Source: Clostridia bacterium
Lineage (GTDB): Bacteria; Bacillota_A; Clostridia; Oscillospirales; CAG-272
Assembly: GCA_017626655.1 (NCBI GenBank)
Contig: JAGAIH010000476.1
Coordinates: 1 to 18,442 of the forward strand
DNA: 18,442 nt
Reading direction: 5' to 3'
The position numbers and the translations under genes were made by a program. Positions 1-6,123 of this stretch are shown here, one piece after another. Numbering within the stretch: position 1 is the stretch's first letter; each line of letters begins with the position of its first letter. The notes beneath the pieces are model-generated. The model made no database searches. It was given only the letters and a program-made list of their open reading frames with translations, and was not told the origin of the DNA.

Positions 1-1
1 G

Positions 2-1099
2 ACCGTCATGTTCCTGGACAAGGGCGACGTGCGGTCCCTGCTCTACCCCATCGCCAGCGTGACCTCGGTGACCAACTACGACGGCACCGTGACCTATGAG
101 GAGGGGAAGGACTACGTGATCGAGGACGGTAAGATCAAGATCACCGAGGACTCGGCCATCCCTGTCATCACCCGCGCCAAGTATTATAATTTCCCCGCCC
201 ATCCCCAGATCAACATCACCGCGAGCTACGAGGGCAAGAACGTCAACATCTACTGGGGCGAGGGTAAGCCCATGACCGACTACCAGATGAACGTCACCTA
301 CACCCACGAGTCCGCCTGGGAGGGCTTCGTTTCGGAGTCCAAGGCTGACATGTATGCCGATTTCATCAACAAGCTGATCAACGGTGAGGACGTGACCGTC
401 TTCTTCTACGGCGACTCCATCACCCACGGCGCTTCCGCCAGCTTCATCGACAACTACAGCCCCTACCAGTACAGCTACTCCCTCCTCTTCACCCAGGCCC
501 TGGCCGATCTCTACGGCTACACCGTGAAGTACGTCAAGACCAACATGACGGGCGCGCCCATCATCCCCGCCGAGGACTACGTGGCAGGCGACAGAGGCAC
601 CATCACCTACATCAACCCCTCCGTGGGCGGCTGGACCTCCCAGAACGGTAAGCAGAGCTTCGATACCTACGTCAAGCCCTTCGTGGAGGAGCATGGCTGT
701 GACCTGTTCCTCATCGCCTACGGTATGAACGACGCGGGCTCTGCCGCCCGTACCGTAGCCCGTACCATGAAGTACGTCCTGGACGGCGTCCGCGAGCTGG
801 ACAGCGACTGCGCCCTCATGTTCGTCTCCACCATGGTGCCCAACCCCAACGCCACCAACGGCTGGTACGGCCTCCAGGACAAGCAGGAGCCCGAGCTGAT
901 CAAGACCGCCGAGGACTATGTGGAGGACGGCATCCCCTGCGCCGTGGCCTGCGTGACCTCCACCTCCAAGGCCATCCTGGAGATCAAGGAGTTCCAGGAC
1001 TACTCCGGCAACAACATCAACCACCCCAACGACTGGTTCTGCCGCGTCTACGCCCAGACCATTCTCCAGACCCTCATCGGGTACGAGAATATGAAGTAA
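2..1099 (+). CDS. SGNH/GDSL-family hydrolase, 5'-partial (host)
   Basis: The reading frame is open from the window edge, so the true start is probably upstream; the first ATG is at 8. Numbering from that ATG, a beta-rich N-terminal part (about 1-105) precedes an SGNH hydrolase domain with all hallmark blocks: block I F-F-Y-G-D-S-I-T with nucleophile Ser137, the block II Gly in the S-V-G-G-W segment (about 207), block III G-M-N-D (239-242) and block V N-H-P-N-D with catalytic His339. This family hydrolyses esters of lipids or acetylated carbohydrates; the substrate cannot be told. A carbohydrate-esterase role is possible given the preceding beta domain. The gene ends just before a bidirectional terminator shared with the convergent cotJC remnant, and it belongs to the host flank, not the phage. 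Confidence 0.85.
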   Translation, partial: TVMFLDKGDVRSLLYPIASVTSVTNYDGTVTYEEGKDYVIEDGKIKITEDSAIPVITRAKYYNFPAHPQINITASYEGKNVNIYWGEGKPMTDYQMNVTYTHESAWEGFVSESKADMYADFINKLINGEDVTVFFYGDSITHGASASFIDNYSPYQYSYSLLFTQALADLYGYTVKYVKTNMTGAPIIPAEDYVAGDRGTITYINPSVGGWTSQNGKQSFDTYVKPFVEEHGCDLFLIAYGMNDAGSAARTVARTMKYVLDGVRELDSDCALMFVSTMVPNPNATNGWYGLQDKQEPELIKTAEDYVEDGIPCAVACVTSTSKAILEIKEFQDYSGNNINHPNDWFCRVYAQTILQTLIGYENMK

Positions 1100-1120
1100 G
1101 GGGCGACCTACATAACGCAA

Positions 1121-1160
1121 AAGAGGATGACTCCCATACGGCGGGTCATCCTCTTTCTTG
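1121..1160. terminator. Bidirectional rho-independent terminator
   Basis: A perfect 11-bp stem AAGAGGATGAC (1121-1131) / GTCATCCTCTT (1145-1155) encloses a 13-nt loop. T-rich sequence follows on the + strand (TCTTGTTTC), and a TTTTGCGTT tail follows on the - strand. It lies between convergent genes and should end both the hydrolase transcript and the leftward cotJC/integrase transcript. Confidence 0.85.
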
Positions 1161-1168
1161 TTTCACGG

Positions 1169-1720
1169 TTACTTACCGTCTCCCTTAACGAAGGCGGGGT
1201 TGAAGGCGTAGAAGTTCTTGGAGTCCAGGTGATCCTGGGTGATGCGGAGGGCATCGCCAAACCGCTGGTAATGGACGATCTCCCGTTCGCGGAGGAACTT
1301 AATGGGCTCCCTTACGTCGGGATCGTCGCAGAGGCGGAGGATGTTGTCGTAGGTGACACGTGCCTTCTGCTCGGCGGCCAGATCCTCGTGGAGATCGGCG
1401 ATGACGTCCCCCTTGATGCCCACGTACTTCATGTCAAAGGGGACCCCCGAGGCGGCCACAGGGTAGACCCCCGTGGTGTGATCCACGAAGTAGGTGGCGA
1501 AGGGGGAGTTCTTGATCTCCTCCTCGGAAAGGTCGCGGGTGAGCTGGTGGAGGATGGCGGCGATCATCTCGAGGTGGGCGAGTTCCTCGGTGCCCACGTC
1601 GGTCAGAATCCCCACCACCTCTTTATAGGGCATACTGTACCGCTGGTGCAGATACCGCATGGAGGCGGCCAGCTCGCCATCGGGCCCGCCGAATTGCGGT
1701 TTATGATGATTACTCGCCAT
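1169..1720 (-). pseudogene. cotJC: CotJC-type manganese catalase, N-terminus replaced by prophage insertion
   Basis: The 183-residue frame from ATG 1720 matches the spore-coat Mn-catalase family CotJC from G-G-P-D-G-E-L onward. Candidate di-manganese ligands are all present: Glu16 (D-G-E), Glu46 and His49 (E-L-A-H), Glu117 (A-A-E-Q-K-A-R) and His150 (E-I-V-H). CotJC proteins normally have about 29 residues before the G-G-x-D-G-E-L block. Here only ten unrelated residues (M-A-S-N-H-H-K-P-Q-F) precede it, because the gene is cut at the phage attachment site. No Shine-Dalgarno sequence is seen before ATG 1720, but the ATG overlaps the integrase stop codon, so coupled translation is conceivable. 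The missing 5' end should lie at the other end of the prophage, outside the window. Precise excision would restore the gene. Confidence 0.8.
1683..1720. other. attL junction region (host cotJC / phage)
   Basis: CotJC homology runs from the left up to the codons for Q-F-G-G-P-D-G. To the right the same DNA is the 3' end of the serine recombinase, which stops at 1710-1712. The crossover must therefore fall roughly between 1685 and 1720. The exact core cannot be fixed without attR or an uninterrupted homologue. An attachment site next to the recombinase gene is usual for large serine recombinases. Confidence 0.65.
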
Positions 1721-3191
1721 GAAAATAAATGGCGACATTGCCATTGGGTTTGTCATAGACAATTTTTTCCACGACCGTGCGGAGAACTTCATTTTTGGCT
1801 TGAGGGGGGACGTTGGGGCGGCTGATGAACTCCACTACTTCGGCAACCTTGTGGGCGTAAGCACTTACGTCGATAGTCTCCGGGCAGTTCTCTTTATCGC
1901 GCAGAGCGGTCAGATCGGCGATTCTGGCGCTGATCTCGTCCTTTGTCTTGGCGTACTGCTCGATGGTGTCCACGCCGGCGAGGTAGGCTTCCTTGGCGCG
2001 ATCCAGGCGGCGTTCTTCCAGAGCGATTAGTTTGGCGTAGTCCACGTCCTGGCGTTCGGGCTTTTTTGTCGGGTGGGGAAGGATGGCGAACGTCTGTGTT
2101 CCGACGGCTTGGCGCAGGCCTTCCATTACGGCTGCTTCGATTCTGGGTATGGTGATTCCGTGGGAGGTATGGCAAGAGCCTTTGGCGTAGTTACAGCATT
2201 GTAGGCAGCGGGTACGGTTTTTTCCACTTACACCATTGACGGCCAGCGTTGAACCGCATGAGCTACACCGAACCAGGCCCTTCAGCATATACTCAACAGG
2301 CTGTTCCCGTCTTGCGTAGGTGGAATAGACCTTTTTTTGTTCGGTCAGACGCTCCTGGACTTTATCCCAGAGCATCATGTCAATGAGCGGTTCATGGTGG
2401 CCGGAGACCGTCATAATGTTTTCGTTTTCGTAGTCGCGTTTGGAAACGGCACGGGCCCCGTCCTGACTCCATCGGATCTTTCCGATGTAGCACGGATTAT
2501 TCAGAATGTACTCGATCATGCGGTTATCCGGCATATTGCCGAACTTGGTACGGACTCCGCGGGCACCGATGGACATGGCGATCTCTCGCATACCGTCTCC
2601 GTCGGCATAGCGTTGGAAGATCTCACGGACTACGTCAGCGGCACCGCTCTGCTCGTCGGGGTAGTATTGCTTGTCTCGCATGATGTAGCCGTAGGGCGGG
2701 GCGCAGGTGGGTTCTCCTCGGCTGGCCTTTTCGGTCATGCCGCGCTGTACCTCTGCGCCGAGGTTGATGAGGTAGAACTCGTCCATCCACTCGATGATGC
2801 GCTCGATAAGGGTGCCGAAGTGACCTTCAGGGATAGGCTCGGATACCGAGATCACCGAGACGCCGCGCTTGCGGAGGAGATTTTTATAGACCATGCTCTC
2901 CTCTTGGTTGCGGGCGAACCGGGAGAACTTCCAGACGTAGATCACCTCGAAGGGCGGGTTCTTCTCCTTGGCGAGTGCGATCATGTGGTTAAACTCGTCG
3001 CGCTTCCGGACAGACTTGCCGGAGATGCCGTCATCATAGAACACGTATTCGTCGGGGATCAGGTAGCCCTCTTTGGCGGCGTGCTCGCGGATCTTCTTGA
3101 GCTGGCTGTCGGGGCTGTATTCATCCTGGCGTTCGTCAGAGACGCGGATGTAGGCGGAGGCGATTTTCAGGAGGGGGGGATTGTGGGACAT
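1710..3191 (-). CDS. Large serine recombinase (phage integrase)
   Basis: 493 residues. The start ATG at 3191 was chosen because AAAGGAG lies a few bases upstream; the ten codons upstream of it lie within the GC hairpin. The N-terminal resolvase domain carries Y-I-R-V-S with catalytic Ser18, the D-D-G-I-S-G-K block (about 53-59) and the W-K-F-S-R-F-A-R block (87-94). The recombinase domain follows (about 130-290). A zinc ribbon then has C309/C312 (C-S-S-C-G) and C329/C332/C333, followed by a coiled coil (about 385-432) and a C-terminal tail. The protein catalyses site-specific integration between attP and attB; excision would need a recombination directionality factor, which I could not identify. 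The gene points out of the phage into the disrupted cotJC. Its 5' leader lies in inverted-repeat copy 1. Confidence 0.95.
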   Translation of the reverse strand: MSHNPPLLKIASAYIRVSDERQDEYSPDSQLKKIREHAAKEGYLIPDEYVFYDDGISGKSVRKRDEFNHMIALAKEKNPPFEVIYVWKFSRFARNQEESMVYKNLLRKRGVSVISVSEPIPEGHFGTLIERIIEWMDEFYLINLGAEVQRGMTEKASRGEPTCAPPYGYIMRDKQYYPDEQSGAADVVREIFQRYADGDGMREIAMSIGARGVRTKFGNMPDNRMIEYILNNPCYIGKIRWSQDGARAVSKRDYENENIMTVSGHHEPLIDMMLWDKVQERLTEQKKVYSTYARREQPVEYMLKGLVRCSSCGSTLAVNGVSGKNRTRCLQCCNYAKGSCHTSHGITIPRIEAAVMEGLRQAVGTQTFAILPHPTKKPERQDVDYAKLIALEERRLDRAKEAYLAGVDTIEQYAKTKDEISARIADLTALRDKENCPETIDVSAYAHKVAEVVEFISRPNVPPQAKNEVLRTVVEKIVYDKPNGNVAIYFHGE

Positions 3192-3204
3192 GGGGCTCCT
3201 TTCT

Positions 3205-3237
3205 CGCGCGCACGCGCACACGCGTGCGTACGCGCGC
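3205..3237. repeat. 33-bp alternating purine-pyrimidine (Z-DNA-prone) tract and mRNA hairpin
   Basis: Every base alternates pyrimidine/purine over 33 bp, nearly all CG/CA/TG steps. On the integrase strand the tract folds into a hairpin with stem GCACGCG/CGCGTGC and loop TGTG, extendable by flanking GCGC. It sits just before the integrase Shine-Dalgarno sequence, so it could affect supercoiling-dependent transcription or translation of the integrase. Confidence 0.7.
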
Positions 3238-3255
3238 TCTGTAACTTTGTATCTC

Positions 3256-3264
3256 TGTTATAAT
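3256..3264 (+). promoter_or_regulatory. Extended -10 box facing into the prophage (copy 1)
   Basis: TGTTATAAT is a perfect extended -10 (TGn-TATAAT). No TTGACA-like -35 is present; instead CTCTGT-type repeats occupy the -35 region, suggesting an activator or other protein binds there. It would transcribe rightward through the iterons, antisense to the lipoprotein gene. The opposite strand offers only TATAAC towards the integrase. Confidence 0.4.
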
Positions 3265-3291
3265 GGGAAATAGGAAGGAATCGCGGAGGGT

Positions 3292-3376
3292 GTGTATTTT
3301 TTACTTATCCCCTGTGTCTTTTTCACCCAACCCTTAAGTGTTTTTTACTCAAGGGGATGGGTATTTTTTACTTACC
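3292..3376. repeat. Four iteron-like direct repeats, set 1
   Basis: Units resembling GTGTATTTTTTACTTAYCCC start at about 3292, 3314, 3338 and 3359, spaced 22, 24 and 21 bp, close to two helical turns. This pattern is typical of binding sites for an initiator or regulator. A related set, in the opposite orientation, lies directly after the replication-initiator candidate. Confidence 0.7.
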
Positions 3377-3413
3377 GTTTGGGGGAAGGGCGTTGGAATC
3401 CATGGGGCAGTCC

Positions 3414-4019
3414 TTATTCTATTCCGTATGTTTCCTTTAACTTGTTTACTTCTTCGCTATACCATGCATCTAATTGGCTCAGCGCGGCTTCTTTATCTCC
3501 AAGTATGCGCTCGTATAGGTCTTCACATTGTGAAATCTGGCTATTGCATTTTGAAATCTGCTGGGTATAGCTATTCAATTCACTTTGCATTTGTGATTCC
3601 AGGGATCGTATTTTTGAATCATATTGTTGTCTTACAGATTGAGCATATGAATTGGGACGACCTCCTGTTTGAGCGCAAGCTTCACCATATGCATTTTCGC
3701 GCTCACGCTCTAAACTGCTTATTCGGCTTTCATACGAGTTTTGACAGGTAGAGTAACTGAATCGATAATCTGATATGGACTCCTTCAGTTGTTCTATGGC
3801 ATCCAAACATTCTTGTGCTACCTCGTCATATTCCGCTTCAGTCTCCCGAACAGCGGTTTGATAGTCTTTGTCAAGTTGATTTTTGAGTTTGGTGTATTCA
3901 ACCTCGGGATTATTTAATTCTGTTGTGGATTCAACGATATGAACATCTTCATTTGTGCGAATACAACCTGTCAATAGCGTGCAGGCGAGCAGGATAAGTA
4001 AAAAGATTGTTTTTTTCAT
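3414..4019 (-). CDS. Prophage lipoprotein with coiled coil (lysogenic module)
   Basis: 201 residues. An N-terminal lipoprotein signal peptide shows a K-K start, a hydrophobic core and lipobox L-T-G-C with acylated Cys19. The rest is charged, Gln/Glu/Ser-rich and predicted helical or coiled-coil, with no catalytic motif recognised. The ribosome binding site is GAGAGG before ATG 4019. It is the last gene of a repressor-led leftward operon, 11 bp after the membrane-protein gene, so it is probably expressed in the lysogen. Small surface lipoproteins in this position can act as superinfection-exclusion proteins (Ltp of Streptococcus thermophilus phage TP-J34). That role is an inference here, with no sequence match claimed. 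Base composition is clearly more AT-rich than the flanking phage genes, suggesting separate acquisition. Confidence 0.8.
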   Translation of the reverse strand: MKKTIFLLILLACTLLTGCIRTNEDVHIVESTTELNNPEVEYTKLKNQLDKDYQTAVRETEAEYDEVAQECLDAIEQLKESISDYRFSYSTCQNSYESRISSLERERENAYGEACAQTGGRPNSYAQSVRQQYDSKIRSLESQMQSELNSYTQQISKCNSQISQCEDLYERILGDKEAALSQLDAWYSEEVNKLKETYGIE

Positions 4020-4030
4020 GATAAACCTCT

Positions 4031-4615
4031 CTATGGATTACATTTTCTGCATGGCTCATACCCATTGTATCTTGCAGCGAACTCCGAATAGAAGATAACG
4101 CGATTCTCACGGTCAGGAAGATAATTGCAAGAGGGAAGATGATACTTTTTGGATGATTCGTTGCCGATATAATATCCTGTATTTTGTTCCGGCGGAGGTC
4201 TTGTTACATCAGAATCCCCGTCGTAATTTGGATAGACAGAGGGGGAATTATATGTCGGTCTCTTTGTTGTTGCTTCACCCTTTCCAGAATCGTTATAAGG
4301 GGAATCATGTGAATAATACTGAACCAGAAAAACAACAAGTGAAACAAGTGCGGCGATAATAAGCACAATAGCTATTATAAAAATGCACAACCCAAGTTTG
4401 TTTTGCGGTAGGATAGATACGACGAAAGTAAATAACATGAAAAGTCCATATAGAACTCCCCATATGACGAGGAGGATGGCTATGCCGGCAATGGGTATTG
4501 AAAACCAATCTTCAAACTCGTTTGGTTGCACGACCAATACACCAATTACAATCACTAATATAACATTACCCCATACAATGAGTGCTGTTTTATGTTCTGT
4601 GAAAAACTGTTTCAC
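4031..4615 (-). CDS. Three-TM membrane protein with Ada-like zinc-binding C-terminal domain
   Basis: 194 residues, GTG start at 4615 with GAGGGG about 10 bases upstream. Three hydrophobic segments (about 11-30, 40-66 and 74-100) are followed by a Ser/Pro/Asp-rich linker. The C-terminal domain is Y-I-G-N-E-S-S-K-K-Y-H...C-N-Y-L-P ... F-Y-S-E-F-A-A-R-Y-N-G-Y-E-P-C-R-K-C-N-P. This pattern is the small metal-binding fold related to the Ada DNA-repair N-terminus, found at the ends of many secreted or membrane Firmicutes proteins; the His and three Cys are the likely Zn ligands. It lies 32 bp after the repressor gene and 11 bp before the lipoprotein gene, all leftward, so it is probably a lysogenic-conversion or exclusion gene. 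Its exact function is unknown. Confidence 0.75.
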   Translation of the reverse strand: MKQFFTEHKTALIVWGNVILVIVIGVLVVQPNEFEDWFSIPIAGIAILLVIWGVLYGLFMLFTFVVSILPQNKLGLCIFIIAIVLIIAALVSLVVFLVQYYSHDSPYNDSGKGEATTKRPTYNSPSVYPNYDGDSDVTRPPPEQNTGYYIGNESSKKYHLPSCNYLPDRENRVIFYSEFAARYNGYEPCRKCNP

Positions 4616-4647
4616 GCTTGTGTGTCCCCTCTACTTAAATTCCAAAA

Positions 4648-4992
4648 TCACGCATCTTTCCTCTGCGTCCGCCCCGTGTCGATCTGCAAAACCCGCAGAA
4701 CGGCATCCTGTGTCTCTGGAGCTGCGGCGCGGAATGCCTTCACCAATTCGGCCTCGGTCTCGTTCAGAGATTGGGCGGGAGAGGGGAGGGCTTTTTCTTT
4801 TTGTTCGGTGCCTAAAAGGTAGCCGATGGTTACGCCAAAGTGGTCAGCAATCTTTTGTAGAGTCGTACCATTTGGAACTGTACCATTTTTCCATTTTGTA
4901 ATGCTACCAGTTGCTATAGATAATTCTTTTACAACGGGAAGCGGTTTTGTGCCTCTTTCAAGACACAGGTTGTAAAATCTTTCCCAGAACAT
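4648..4992 (-). CDS. CI-like XRE-family repressor
   Basis: 114 residues from ATG 4992, chosen for AAAGGAG eight bases upstream; upstream in-frame codons lie in the operator region. Residues about 3-60 form a Cro/C1-type helix-turn-helix: R-F-Y-N-L-C-L-E-R-G, V-V-K-E-L-S-I-A-T-G-S-I-T-K-W-K-N-G, then L-Q-K-I-A-D-H-F-G-V-T-I-G-Y-L-L-G. The short C-terminal helical segment lacks a LexA/S24 peptidase domain, so RecA-stimulated self-cleavage is not expected. It most likely represses the rightward early promoter at 5076-5104 through the 17-bp repeats in the divergent region, and its own transcript continues into the lysogenic genes. Confidence 0.9.
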   Translation of the reverse strand: MFWERFYNLCLERGTKPLPVVKELSIATGSITKWKNGTVPNGTTLQKIADHFGVTIGYLLGTEQKEKALPSPAQSLNETEAELVKAFRAAAPETQDAVLRVLQIDTGRTQRKDA

Positions 4993-5008
4993 AAAAGCTC
5001 CTTTCAAA

Positions 5009-5097
5009 AATGCACCAAAATGAATATTCTGGCTTGTTAAAAACTCACAAAATTCAAAAAAGTGGATAAACCATCTTGACAATTCACCAAAGTGGAT
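5009..5097. promoter_or_regulatory. Three 17-bp operator-like direct repeats
   Basis: Sequences: AATGCACCAAAATGAAT (5009-5025), AATTCAAAAAAGTGGAT (5051-5067) and AATTCACCAAAGTGGAT (5081-5097). The last two differ at only two positions and are exactly 30 bp apart. The third lies between the -35 and -10 boxes of the early promoter. Each has a loose CAC-N4-GTG dyad. They are the probable repressor binding sites. Confidence 0.7.
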
Positions 5098-5104
5098 TTA
5101 TAAT
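5076..5104 (+). promoter_or_regulatory. Perfect-consensus early (lytic) promoter
   Basis: TTGACA (5076-5081), 17-bp spacer, TATAAT (5099-5104). The spacer contains an operator-like repeat, so repressor binding would occlude RNA polymerase. It drives rightward transcription into the structured leader and early genes; the start site is expected at about 5111. Confidence 0.9.
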
Positions 5105-5462
5105 AAGACTATCCCACCGCCGATCAGCCCGCGTGTCGCACCTCGTGTACGGAGATTCCGCGGCTCGCGGCGGCGGTAGGGTACACTCATCCGAGGCCAT
5201 GGAATAGCAGGCCGTGGGCCTCGGATGGGACAGCTTGGGTGCCATGCTTTTTTTCTTTCGACCGAGCCCGTCCTCCGGCAGGGGACGGGCATCGGTTGGG
5301 GTGAATTGTTGTCAACAAAACAACGGCGGCGCCCGAAGAATATCGGGGGTTGAGGTGAGATTCAAGACCCCGATGGAAAGGATTCATCCCCATCATTGTA
5401 GCAGATTATGCCTTTTCTGTCAAGAGAAATGGGGAAATTTCAGAGAAAGGAGGCGCACATTT
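5105..5462 (+). ncRNA. Structured non-coding leader or small RNA before the early operon
   Basis: No convincing protein gene lies in these 358 bases, but strong nested structure does. A 13-position stem (5110-5122 / 5171-5183, one mismatch and one G-U pair) closes at the predicted transcript 5' end. A perfect 11-bp stem follows, CATCCGAGGCC (5188-5198) / GGCCTCGGATG (5217-5227). Next is a small hairpin (5232-5248) followed by seven Ts. A 15-bp stem follows (5259-5273 / 5283-5298, one bulge), then a 7-bp stem ATCGGGG/CCCCGAT (5342-5348 / 5368-5374). It could be an attenuated leader, a put-like antitermination RNA or an independent ~145-nt sRNA. No known RNA family was recognised. Confidence 0.55.
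5232..5258 (+). terminator. Possible intrinsic terminator inside the early leader
   Basis: AGCTTGG (5232-5238) pairs with CCATGCT (5242-5248) around a 3-nt loop with one T-T mismatch, and TTTTTTTCTTT runs from 5248. The hairpin is weak but ideally placed next to the T-tract. It would end the transcript at about 145 nt unless antiterminated. Confidence 0.4.
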
Positions 5463-5843
5463 TTGGACAAACGAATCTTTGATCTGCGGCTGAAATACTG
5501 CGGCATGAGCTATGAGGAGCTTGTACACGCAATTAACGAGCGCGGGAACGTCACCTGCACGAAAGCGACCCTCTCCAAATCGGTGAACTGCCCGGAATAT
5601 CCGTACCAGCACGAGATACGGAGAGAGGCGGACGCGGTTACGCTGGATTGGGTAGAGGCGCGTCGGGCGCAGATCATCAAGGCTGTCAAGCGCCACATGG
5701 CGTTGAGCGGTCTGGACACGAATGCAGAGATCACCGTCCCGCTCTGCATCGACGGGGAAGCCCCCGTGCTGACGGTTGGGAATCTTGTTGACAACAAGGT
5801 AATCGGCTACTGGAGCGATAGGGACGGATTCAGAGCGGTGTAG
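5463..5843 (+). CDS. Putative HTH DNA-binding protein, first early gene
   Basis: 126 residues, starting at TTG 5463 on the strength of AAAGGAGG at 5446-5453, nine bases upstream. No earlier start in the frame has a comparable site, and upstream codons fall in the structured leader. The N-terminal part (M-S-Y-E-E-L-V-H-A-I-N, then K-A-T-L-S-K-S-V-N) reads like a helix-turn-helix. The C-terminal half contains A-R-R-A-Q-I-I-K-A-V-K-R-H-M-A-L-S-G and an acidic strand-rich end. Being first in the rightward operon across from the repressor suggests a Cro-like or early regulator role. That is inference from position; no family was recognised with certainty. Confidence 0.65.
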   Translation: MDKRIFDLRLKYCGMSYEELVHAINERGNVTCTKATLSKSVNCPEYPYQHEIRREADAVTLDWVEARRAQIIKAVKRHMALSGLDTNAEITVPLCIDGEAPVLTVGNLVDNKVIGYWSDRDGFRAV

Positions 5844-5903
5844 CACACACCGTAACCTGCGGGAATAGGATGGGCGTATGGAGCCCTTGAAAGGAGGTAG
5901 CCT

Positions 5904-6098
5904 ATGGCGAGAGGAAAGCCGCTTACGGTTACGCTGTACTACAATGGCGTACAGGTGGAGACCCTGCCCGAGGAAGCGAAAAATAACATATCTGAGCGGT
6001 TGACCCGAGCCATGTCAACGTATTATACCGCTCATCCCGAGGAGTACCGCGCTCTCTGCGAGACTGACGAGAAGCGGGAACAAGAGACTCATTCATAA
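5904..6098 (+). CDS. Small early protein, unknown function
   Basis: 64 residues with a good ribosome binding site (AAAGGAGG about six bases before ATG 5904). It begins with a short basic stretch and a predicted beta-hairpin (P-L-T-V-T-L-Y-Y-N-G-V-Q-V-E-T-L), followed by a charged helix with Y-Y-T-A-H-P-E-E-Y. No domain recognised. It is co-directional with its neighbours, 60 bp after the preceding gene and 25 bp before the next. Confidence 0.7.
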   Translation: MARGKPLTVTLYYNGVQVETLPEEAKNNISERLTRAMSTYYTAHPEEYRALCETDEKREQETHS

Positions 6099-6123
6099 CC
6101 AACATATCGAAAGGAACAGCAAA

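Larger units (their letters stand above)
3195..3376. repeat. Inverted repeat copy 1 (iterons, promoter, Z-tract)
   Basis: Its reverse complement aligns end to end with 10274-10470. Shared blocks include AAGTAAAAAATACACACCCT, CTTCCTATTTCCCATTATAA, a run of ACAGAG repeats, GAGCGCGCGTACGC and GAGAAAGGAGC. Read from the interior outwards, each copy holds four iteron-like units, a TATAAT box, ACAGAG direct repeats, a GC hairpin/alternating tract and the ribosome binding site of the outward-facing gene (here the integrase). The copies face each other across about 7 kb. Confidence 0.85.

Noticed and set aside
1127..1825. 232-residue open frame on the + strand
   Set aside because: Antisense to the cotJC remnant and starts in the terminator stem.
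2337..3263. 308-residue open frame on the + strand
   Set aside because: Lies antisense to the well-defined serine recombinase; composition is a mirror of its codons.
3292..3570. Phe/Tyr-rich small frames over the iterons, and a similar one at 10089-10520 (-)
   Set aside because: Their resemblance to each other is explained by the inverted iteron DNA; no ribosome binding site and partial overlap with real genes.
3276..5100. tRNA or tmRNA attachment site sought near the phage edge and in the AT-rich module
   Set aside because: No cloverleaf found; the element is integrated in a protein gene, as is common for serine recombinases.
5098..5396. Small - strand frames across the early leader
   Set aside because: No ribosome binding site, overlap stems of the structured leader, and read against the strong promoter.
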